Below are positions 1 through 5,714 of a stretch of DNA of 12,343 bases, in pieces. A program made the position numbers and the translations under genes. This DNA comes from Chloroflexota bacterium (GTDB taxonomy: Bacteria; Chloroflexota; Anaerolineae; Anaerolineales; JACQED01), in the NCBI GenBank assembly GCA_016200785.1, contig JACQED010000248.1:1-12343 (forward strand), given 5' to 3'. Positions within the stretch are counted from its first letter, which is position 1. Every line of letters starts with the position of its first letter. The notes beneath the pieces are model-generated. The model was not told the DNA's origin and made no database searches. It saw only the letters and a program-made list of their open reading frames with translations.

Positions 1-2165
1 ATGCTGTAGTCGGCGTCGAGCGGCGCGTCGAGCGGCCGCCAGTACAAGTCGAAGTCGAAGGCATCGCCCGAGCGCACAGTCGCGTCCGGCAGGTCGAGGC
101 CGATCAACGCGAGGCGATGATCGAAGTTCACCGACAGCGGTGTCGTCACACCGGCGACGGTCGCGCCGTCGAAGGGGGTGTTGGAGAAGGGGGAGGGGAA
201 GCGATCGAGGTAGAGGGAACGAAAGAGGAGGAGGGCAATCAAGAAGGAAGTAGGAAGAAGGAAGCGGGCCGGAATCAGCGCGGAGTCTGACATCTTCCCC
301 CTTCCTTCTTCCCTTTTCCTGTGCTTCACTCCCCACAAGACGGTCCCGATCAACGTCAATAACGAAATCGAATCCGACGCCTGCCTGAGCGGCGTCGATC
401 CGAAATGAATGCCGACCGTGTGATGACCAGCGGGCACGTCAACGGCGATCAGGCCGTTTGGCTCTCTCGCGGCGATCGACGCCGGTTTGCCATCGATCTC
501 GGCCTGCCAGCCGGGAAAGTAGAACCAGTCGAAGGTCGCTGTGAATGACGTCGCAGAGTCGATCGTCGTTTCTGCGCGGTTGAGGTCACTGGTTTCGGCG
601 ACGACGACTGCGTCGTGCGGGAGAGAAGCGCGGTCGAGGCGGGAGATGATCAGGCTCTCGGCGTAGCGCGCGGCCAGCGAGTCGGGCGCGGGAAGTTCGG
701 TCACACCGACCGGCAAGTATTCGCCGGCCGAGGTTGTGCCGAGATGCCCGGTGTCTTGTTCGTATCTTGCGATGTCGGCAATCGTTGGCCGGCCGAGATT
801 CTCGTAGCCGGCGGTGAAGGTCCAAGGGAGAGAAAAAAGCCAAAAGGACAAAAGGGCAAAACCCCAAACTCCAAATCCCAAATCCCGAATCTCAAAGGTG
901 TGCTTCGTAGTTGCCAACGACCGAGCGCGAGACCTAATTATGGAGGAGATCGATTCCGCCCCTCCCCCCGCCGCGATTGCCAGCATCAAACTCGCCGGGC
1001 CGACGAGTCGCCACGGGAATTGAAGATAGCGGAGGAGCGGGAGCGTCTCCCAGATGCGAGCACTGGCGGGATGGGTGAGAAAAGCGAGGGCGACCAGCGC
1101 GAGCCATGCGCCGACTAGGTGAGTCGCGTGCTCATTGTCGTCCGTCCCGGTGATACTGGGTAGGAGCCGGGTGTAGGCTCGATATAGGACAAGGCCAAGC
1201 CCAATCGCCGCCAACCCGATCTGCGGCCAGCCCAGCGAGGCTGGGAAGTCGAAGAAGACGAGTTTGGGATCGAATGGCCTCGGCGCGGCGAGCAGTGTGC
1301 CGAGTGTCAGGAAATGATTGTGGAAGTCGAGCGCCGGAATGAACAGCTGGCCGGCCTGAACGTACCGCGTTTCAAACAGCGCGGGCAGCCAGAAGAAGGC
1401 GGAGAGGAGGAGGGGAATGAACAATGAAGCAACGAACAATGACTTGTGGGATTGCCGAATGCCGATGGCTGATTGCTGATTTGAGGCTGCGCCTTGCGCT
1501 CCGGGCCTCGCCGCAAAGAGAACGACGTACGTCGTCACAAGCGGAGTAGCAACGAGCGCCGATAGTGTGTGAGTGAGGATGAAGGCGGTGTGGAGAAGGA
1601 CGGCGACGAAGAATGTAGTGCGGCCAGACGAGAGGGCGAAGCGGCGATAGGCCCAGAAGAGCCAGGGGAGCAAGCCGAGGGCGAGGGCTTCGGGCAGTGC
1701 GCCGCGCGCGAGGACGTTGAGGTAGAGATACGGAGCGAAGGCATACGCGGCGGCGGCGACGAAGCCGCCGGTTTCTCCGAAGACGTCGCGCCCCCACGAA
1801 AACGCGCCGACGGCGGCGAGGCCGAGCGCGAGCGCATAAGCGGCGAGCATCGCGTTGGCGAACGTGAACCCGATCAGCCGAAAGACTTCGGCAACGTAAT
1901 AGGCCAACGGCGGGTAATACACGAACACCGGCATCCCGTAGCCGTAGCCCATGTCCGGCATCCAGCGCGGGTAGAAGACGCCGTGCCGGAGCGCCCAATC
2001 GAGTTCGATCAGCCGATAAAAGTGATTCGGCCCGTCGCCGACCGTCGGCATTCCCGAATGGAGGACGGGCCAGGCGGAGAGGAGGGCAAGGAGGAGGGGA
2101 GGAACAAAAGGAAGTAGGGGAAGGGAAAGAAGTCGTTGTCTCCCTGCTTCTTTCGTTCGGGGCAT
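1..2165 (-). CDS. PTPS-related / YfhO-like polytopic membrane protein, 3' end beyond window
   Basis: The frame is open from ATG 2165 through base 1 (721 codons visible), so the C-terminus is missing. Residues 11-36 form a first membrane segment. Next comes a family-typical extracytoplasmic block: GDGPNHFYR (43-51), DWALRHGVFYPRW (56-68), GYGMPVFVYYPPLAYY (75-90). About ten further hydrophobic segments follow, then a soluble part with FYFPGWQAEIDGKPA (548-562) and VPAGHHTVGIHF (577-588), as in YfhO-type proteins, a membrane segment near 600-612, another near 632-647, and the start of a beta-type module (686-721). Family knowledge: the N-terminal block matches the 6-pyruvoyl-tetrahydropterin-synthase-related membrane domain (PF10131), a GT-C-like fold; a pterin function is not implied. 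The inferred role is sugar or polymer handling at the membrane. The start lacks a clear Shine-Dalgarno and lies 13 bp after the Uma2 stop. Three short-repeat arrays are read in frame: residues 226-250, 422-444 and 613-642. Confidence 0.85.
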   Translation of the reverse strand, partial: MPRTKEAGRQRLLSLPLLPFVPPLLLALLSAWPVLHSGMPTVGDGPNHFYRLIELDWALRHGVFYPRWMPDMGYGYGMPVFVYYPPLAYYVAEVFRLIGFTFANAMLAAYALALGLAAVGAFSWGRDVFGETGGFVAAAAYAFAPYLYLNVLARGALPEALALGLLPWLFWAYRRFALSSGRTTFFVAVLLHTAFILTHTLSALVATPLVTTYVVLFAARPGAQGAASNQQSAIGIRQSHKSLFVASLFIPLLLSAFFWLPALFETRYVQAGQLFIPALDFHNHFLTLGTLLAAPRPFDPKLVFFDFPASLGWPQIGLAAIGLGLVLYRAYTRLLPSITGTDDNEHATHLVGAWLALVALAFLTHPASARIWETLPLLRYLQFPWRLVGPASLMLAIAAGGGAESISSIIRSRARSLATTKHTFEIRDLGFGVWGFALLSFWLFSLPWTFTAGYENLGRPTIADIARYEQDTGHLGTTSAGEYLPVGVTELPAPDSLAARYAESLIISRLDRASLPHDAVVVAETSDLNRAETTIDSATSFTATFDWFYFPGWQAEIDGKPASIAAREPNGLIAVDVPAGHHTVGIHFGSTPLRQASDSISLLTLIGTVLWGVKHRKREEGRGKMSDSALIPARFLLPTSFLIALLLFRSLYLDRFPSPFSNTPFDGATVAGVTTPLSVNFDHRLALIGLDLPDATVRSGDAFDFDLYWRPLDAPLDADYS
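241..329. repeat. Inverted heptamer arrays inside the PTPS-related gene
   Basis: Four phased AAGNNGG-type heptamers (241-268) are followed, after about 26 bases, by phased TTCCNNN heptamers (295-322). The two halves are inverted copies: GGAAGAAGGAAG at 253-264 pairs perfectly with CTTCCTTCTTCC at 301-312. In the gene they encode residues 613-642, a basic stretch followed by the beginning of a membrane segment. Confidence 0.7.
834..900. repeat. 8-mer/7-mer tandem array encoding a membrane segment
   Basis: Four octamers beginning with a run of A (AAAAGGAC, AAAAGGGC and variants, 834-865) pass directly into five phased heptamers (AAACTCC, AAATCCC twice, GAATCTC, AAAGGTG; 866-900). The gene is read through on the minus strand as residues 422-444 of the PTPS-related protein, most of a hydrophobic helix. 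Confidence 0.75.
1420..1490. repeat. Heptamer array with consensus near TGATTGC
   Basis: Three heptamers of AACAATG type (1420-1440) are followed by six contiguous phased heptamers (GGATTGC, CGAATGC, CGATGGC, TGATTGC, TGATTTG, AGGCTGC; 1449-1490). They encode a polar Gln/Ser-rich loop, residues 226-250 of the PTPS-related protein, between two membrane segments. A GC-rich nested palindrome (1483-1509) abuts the array. Confidence 0.7.
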
Positions 2166-2178
2166 TCGGTGGCCTGAG

Positions 2179-2910
2179 TTATTTCTGTTCAGCTAACTTC
2201 TTGACAAACGTCGCGTGCTCGGGCGTTGCCAGCCCCTTCTGCAACTCGGCCAACACGCCGGCCAGATCGCCTTCCAACAACGCCGGCACTGCCAGATGCA
2301 GGCCGGGAAAGACTTGGCTGTGTATCACCCCGCGCTCGTCGGCGGTCAGGGGCACGTACTCGCCCTCGCTCAACTCGAACCAATCCACCTTCTTGTCGTA
2401 GACCTGCCACACAATGTATTCCTCCACGCCGTTGCGCCGGTAGGCTCTTCGTTTTTCGTGCAAGTCAATCGCGGCACTGCTGGCGGCGACTTCAACGATC
2501 AGGTCCGGCGCACCCTCCAGATAGCCGTCCTTCCCGAGGCGGGCCCGTCCCCCTTCGATCCACAACAGCCCATCTGGCTGGACTTCGTTATCATCATCCA
2601 GCCGGAGTGTGCCGTTGTCACTCAGGCCGACGCCGGGCGTTGCGGCACAATAGACGCCAAGCCATGTCATGATGTGACCATGTGGTTTGCCATGGACGTC
2701 AGTTCTCACGGGTGATGGCATATGCACGACTCCTTCGATCAGTTCCGCCTTTTTGATGCGGCGCATGGCTTCATAGCGCCGCTCGAATTCGAGCCGCGTC
2801 AGTCGGTCGCCATTCTCCAGCGGCGGGGGAGCGGTCATCGCCATGCCACGCGCCGGGCGATGACTTTGCCTTAACTCTGTTTCTTCTGATACAACATCTT
2901 TGAGCGCCAT
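2179..2910 (-). CDS. Uma2 family (DUF820) PD-(D/E)XK nuclease-like protein
   Basis: 243 residues, close to or slightly above the usual family length. Family features, numbered from ATG 2910: ELIEG near 56-60, NEVQPDGLLW near 108-117, APDLIVEVAASS near 134-145, then DLHEKRRAYRRNGVEEYIVW near 149-168. This is the Uma2 layout, in which the acidic core is followed by a lysine on the next helix and ends in an EYW/EYI-type strand. Family knowledge: Uma2 proteins (PF05685) have the restriction-endonuclease fold, are multiplied in Cyanobacteria and Chloroflexota, and mostly have no known substrate. ATG 2910 is chosen over the upstream ATG at 2937 because GGAGG sits 8 bases before it and a promoter lies just upstream. 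It has its own promoter and lies alone between two membrane glycan-type genes; no partner toxin, antitoxin or transposase was seen. Confidence 0.88.
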   Translation of the reverse strand: MALKDVVSEETELRQSHRPARGMAMTAPPPLENGDRLTRLEFERRYEAMRRIKKAELIEGVVHMPSPVRTDVHGKPHGHIMTWLGVYCAATPGVGLSDNGTLRLDDDNEVQPDGLLWIEGGRARLGKDGYLEGAPDLIVEVAASSAAIDLHEKRRAYRRNGVEEYIVWQVYDKKVDWFELSEGEYVPLTADERGVIHSQVFPGLHLAVPALLEGDLAGVLAELQKGLATPEHATFVKKLAEQK

Positions 2911-2918
2911 CGCAACAT

Positions 2919-2923
2919 CCTCC
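2919..2923 (-). promoter_or_regulatory. Shine-Dalgarno GGAGG of the Uma2 gene
   Basis: GGAGG on the minus strand with an 8-base spacer to ATG 2910. It decides the start: the upstream in-frame ATG at 2937 has no such site. Confidence 0.7.
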
Positions 2924-2955
2924 ACTATGGGCCACAACCGGTAGATCCGGAAAGA

Positions 2956-2984
2956 ATTGTAAGCCCGGCGAGAGAAAAAAGCAA
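2956..2984 (-). promoter_or_regulatory. Sigma-70-type promoter for the Uma2 gene
   Basis: Minus strand: TTGCTT (2984-2979) and TACAAT (2961-2956) separated by exactly 17 bases, each one or two bases from the housekeeping consensus. Predicted transcription start near 2949, giving a leader of about 39 bases before ATG 2910. It lies in the 84-bp gap after the GT117-type gene, the only sizeable gap in the minus-strand cluster. Confidence 0.6.
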
Positions 2985-2994
2985 AGCGCAGAGA

Positions 2995-5679
2995 TCAAGG
3001 ATTGATTTCGATCTCGCCGAGCGGCACGGTCGATCCCACCAATGCCAATCGCGGATCGAGAATCGGCAGGACCCTCGCGGTGAAATGATCGTAGGTGGCC
3101 AATTCGAGTCTTGCCGGGCCGGCGACTGCATTGCGAGGGATGACGAGGCGATGCCGATCGCGGATGAGCGATCCGGTCACCCACTTGAGCGTGGGGATCG
3201 CGCCGCCCGCCGGAACGGAGTTCGACTCCGCACGCCACGCATAGTTTGGCCCGATCAAATCCACTTTGACGATGTCGTCCTCGATCAGGGGACGAGCGGA
3301 GAGGAAGTCGAGATCAACCTGGACTTCAGTTGCGCCGAGTTGGGTGTAGCTTTCGCCAACGAGCACGAGCGATCCGCCGAGCGGCACGTAGCGATCCGAG
3401 TCCACCGGATCGGGCAAAGAATACGTTTGTAGATCGAGCGGGAATGGCACGCGCGACGCGCCGGGAAGGACTTGAATGTCGCGTGCGTCATTCGGGAGAT
3501 CGGTCGTCGTCGTGAGATAGCCCGGCCCGGCGGGCAGACTGATCTCCACGAAAGGCGCGCCATCCGCCCAGACGGTTGCGCGATCTTGCGCGCTGCTCAA
3601 CCGCCAGTGAAGGGTGAGGCGCGTTGAGTCGGGCAGGGTGCGGTCGTAATCGTAGCCGATGAGCCCAAGGCCCGGCAGGAGATGGAAGACCGGGTGACGG
3701 GTGACGGGTGGCGAGGTGGCGAGAGATACTTGGAGATTAGAGAGTAGAGATTTGTCTCGCGTCCCATCTGCGGAAGTCAGCCGTGTCCCATCGGGCAAGT
3801 ACGCCCCCGCGACGAGGCTGTATTCGCCGGGCGGCGCGTCGGGCCGGATGGTGACGAGATAACGGTCAATCAGCAGTTCGTTCGTCGCATAGCGGGCCGC
3901 CGGATGATTGACGTCCATCTGCCCGTACAACGCGCCGTCGGGACCGAGAAGTTGCACGAAGAAGTTGATGTCTTCGGGCGGCTGTAGACTTTGCCAGGCG
4001 ACCAGGACGCGGATCGCCTCTCCCGGCCTAATCTCGTTCGATTCGAGATGATAGCCTGCCAACTTCCATCGCCCGCCGGAGGTTGCGTTGAGAGGCGTAA
4101 GGGGATACGGCAACGTGGCGATGGGAGAATCTGAGACGAGCCACGCCGGGCCGAGGGGCACGAAGCGATGGATCGTGCCCGCATATTCGAGCGGATAGAA
4201 ACTCGTGATGACGGTGGGGCGCTTCCCGACGTTCGCCCCGATGCGCTCAACCCAATTCTGCGCCAGTGACAGGCCTTGCGGGAAGACATACTCCACGTCG
4301 ACGTCGGGCATCGACCCTTCCACCTTCTGCAAGTACCACATCGGCGTCGCCCAGTGCCACGAAGAGAGGACAACCGCGTTCTCCGGCGCGGAAGTCAGCA
4401 CGGCTTCGGCGTACTCGCGCGTCGAGTCGTCGCGCGAAAGCCAAAGGTAACTTGGCAGATTGCGGAGGAAGAGAGAGAGAGCGGCGAGGGAGAGGAAAGC
4501 CAGAATGACGTGGAGCGTGTAGCGTGGAGGGTCCCTTCGGGGCGTGAAGCGTGAGATGTGAAACGTGAAGCGCGAAGCGTGAAGCGTGACGCCGATGCCA
4601 TAACCGAGCGCGATCGCAAGCACGACGTAAGCGGGGAGCATGTACTCGACCGTTTGCGGGGCGCGATAGGTGATGGCGACAAATGAGTGGACGGCGAATG
4701 AGCCGGCGAGGAGAAAGAACAATCGCCAGTCGCGCCGGAGGGCAATCAGCGCGCCGATCAACGCGGCGGCGAGGATCACGAGATTGAACTGGAAGGTCAG
4801 AATGTTGCCGAGTATCGGCAGACGGTCGGGCAGGTCTTTGAAGTGCGCGAAATAGAAAAAGTCGCCCTCGAAGCCGCGCGCCAAAACGTGCTCGAGGAAG
4901 CCGGCGAGCGTGGCGAGGCGGGGCGGGGCGAGGAACGCGCCCGCCGTCCCGCGCAGGGGGAGGTAGACGGTGAATAGAAATGGGGCGAGAAAAGCGACTC
5001 CCGCCATCAGCCAGCGTCGCGACGGGCGGAGCAATGTTGGGTCGAGGAGCAGAAGGTAGATGACAAAGACAACTCCCATGAATGCCAGCGAGGCGTGATG
5101 GGAGATGCCGAGGCCGAGTGAGAGGGAGAAGAGGATGAGGGAAGGGGGGACGTGGGACGTGGGACGTGGGACGTGGGACGTGGGAAGTCGGAGGTCGGAG
5201 GTCGGAAATTTGCGACTGGAGATTTGACGTTTGGGGTTTGAAGTTTGAAGTTTGAATTTCGCCAGCCAGTGCAGTGCCATCGCCGCGCATAGCGCCGTCA
5301 GCATCCGCACGTTCGCCGTGGTCGCTTGCGACCAAAACGTGGTGGAGACGCCGAGAGCGCCGGCCGCGATGAGGCCCGCGGCCTCGGAGTCCGTCAACGC
5401 CCGAACCGCGCGGCTGACGAAGACGAGCGTGAGCGCGGCGAGAAGCGCCGACAGCAAATTCAGCCGATAGGCCGGCGTTCCGAATGGAATGAGGCTGATG
5501 AACAGCTTGCCGAGAAGCGTGTAAAACGGGAAGCCCGGAGGGTGTGCGACGCCCAGCACGGTCGCCACGACTTGAAACTCGCCTGAGTCGGCTGGGAGGA
5601 GACCGCGAGAGACAAAAAAGGAAAAGAAGGAGAAAAAGGAAATAAAGGAAACAACGGAAACGACAGACGCTCTTCTCAT
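2995..5679 (-). CDS. DUF2723 / GT117 (TMEM260-like) membrane glycosyltransferase with C-terminal beta modules
   Basis: 894 residues from ATG 5679. Residues 5-22 form the first membrane segment, then the DUF2723 signature: ADSGEF (30-35), GVAHPPGFPFY (43-53), RLNLLSALLAAL (72-83). Further membrane segments run to about 406. Family knowledge: DUF2723 (PF11028) includes TMEM260-type protein O-mannosyltransferases (CAZy GT117), GT-C enzymes in which the early acidic loop is catalytic. The acceptor here is unknown. The C-terminal half (about 420-894) is extracytoplasmic, with apparently three related beta-rich modules beginning near 537, 664 and 763 (the first contains RPGEAIRVLVAWQ and INFFVQLLGPDG). 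The start is placed 4 bp after the GT4 stop; upstream starts would overlap that gene deeply. Four repeat arrays are read in frame (residues 5-22, 141-178, 364-391, 642-663). Confidence 0.88.
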   Translation of the reverse strand: MRRASVVSVVSFISFFSFFSFFVSRGLLPADSGEFQVVATVLGVAHPPGFPFYTLLGKLFISLIPFGTPAYRLNLLSALLAALTLVFVSRAVRALTDSEAAGLIAAGALGVSTTFWSQATTANVRMLTALCAAMALHWLAKFKLQTSNPKRQISSRKFPTSDLRLPTSHVPRPTSHVPPSLILFSLSLGLGISHHASLAFMGVVFVIYLLLLDPTLLRPSRRWLMAGVAFLAPFLFTVYLPLRGTAGAFLAPPRLATLAGFLEHVLARGFEGDFFYFAHFKDLPDRLPILGNILTFQFNLVILAAALIGALIALRRDWRLFFLLAGSFAVHSFVAITYRAPQTVEYMLPAYVVLAIALGYGIGVTLHASRFTFHISRFTPRRDPPRYTLHVILAFLSLAALSLFLRNLPSYLWLSRDDSTREYAEAVLTSAPENAVVLSSWHWATPMWYLQKVEGSMPDVDVEYVFPQGLSLAQNWVERIGANVGKRPTVITSFYPLEYAGTIHRFVPLGPAWLVSDSPIATLPYPLTPLNATSGGRWKLAGYHLESNEIRPGEAIRVLVAWQSLQPPEDINFFVQLLGPDGALYGQMDVNHPAARYATNELLIDRYLVTIRPDAPPGEYSLVAGAYLPDGTRLTSADGTRDKSLLSNLQVSLATSPPVTRHPVFHLLPGLGLIGYDYDRTLPDSTRLTLHWRLSSAQDRATVWADGAPFVEISLPAGPGYLTTTTDLPNDARDIQVLPGASRVPFPLDLQTYSLPDPVDSDRYVPLGGSLVLVGESYTQLGATEVQVDLDFLSARPLIEDDIVKVDLIGPNYAWRAESNSVPAGGAIPTLKWVTGSLIRDRHRLVIPRNAVAGPARLELATYDHFTARVLPILDPRLALVGSTVPLGEIEINP
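3692..3754. repeat. Heptamer array beginning GGGTGAC
   Basis: Nine contiguous phased heptamers: GGGTGAC twice, GGGTGGC, GAGGTGG, CGAGAGA, TACTTGG, AGATTAG, AGAGTAG, AGATTTG. They are read on the minus strand as residues 642-663 of the GT117-type protein, the linker between its first and second C-terminal beta modules. Confidence 0.7.
4508..4590. repeat. Heptamer array with consensus GCGTGAA and internal hairpin core
   Basis: Three heptamers (ACGTGGA, GCGTGTA, GCGTGGA; 4508-4528), a short core containing CCCTTCGGGG (4533-4542), then seven phased heptamers near GCGTGAA (4542-4590). Read on the minus strand as a 7-residue SRFTxHx periodicity, residues 364-391 of the GT117-type protein, in the loop between its last two membrane segments. 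The same consensus recurs at 6678-6780 in the GT4 gene. Confidence 0.8.
5147..5258. repeat. Sixteen contiguous phased heptamers, five of them identical GGGACGT
   Basis: From 5147 to 5258 every seventh base starts a new unit without a phase break: GGGACGT five times, GGGAAGT, CGGAGGT twice, then CGGAAAT, TTGCGAC, TGGAGAT, TTGACGT, TTGGGGT, TTGAAGT twice, TTGAATT. The units drift gradually from one consensus to another. On the minus strand this is a Ser/Thr/Pro-rich loop, residues 141-178 of the GT117-type protein, between two membrane segments. Confidence 0.88.
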
Positions 5680-5714
5680 TTCCTTAATTTCCCTTGTTTC
5701 CCTTAGTTTCCCTT
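5613..5714. repeat. Nonamer arrays in inverted orientation across the GT4/GT117 junction
   Basis: Six phased nonamers (CAAAAAAGG, AAAAGAAGG, AGAAAAAGG, AAATAAAGG, AAACAACGG, AAACGACAG; 5613-5666) face four units of NTTTCCCTT type (5678-5714). The first set encodes residues 5-22 of the GT117-type protein, with an SFF triplet periodicity. The second set encodes the last ten residues of the GT4 enzyme, its stop and the next ribosome-binding region. The segments 5637-5661 and 5678-5702 can pair around a 16-base loop. Confidence 0.75.

Noticed and set aside
1372..1998. 208-codon minus-strand frame within the PTPS-related gene
   Set aside because: Arg-rich out-of-frame reading of a region whose correct frame gives coherent membrane helices and family motifs continuous from 2165 to 1.
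2938..2950. CCGG-TAGAT-CCGG as a transcription terminator after the GT117-type gene
   Set aside because: The stem is only 4 bp with no U-run, and it lies downstream of the Uma2 promoter; at most a weak operator candidate.
5147..5258. Heptamer array considered as a CRISPR array
   Set aside because: There are no unique spacers and no 25-40 bp repeats; units are contiguous 7-mers inside a coding region.
4247..5335. 362-codon minus-strand frame inside the GT117-type gene
   Set aside because: It is a +1 shadow of the DUF2723 protein, Arg/Pro-rich, and stays open partly because the heptamer arrays are stop-free in all three sense frames.
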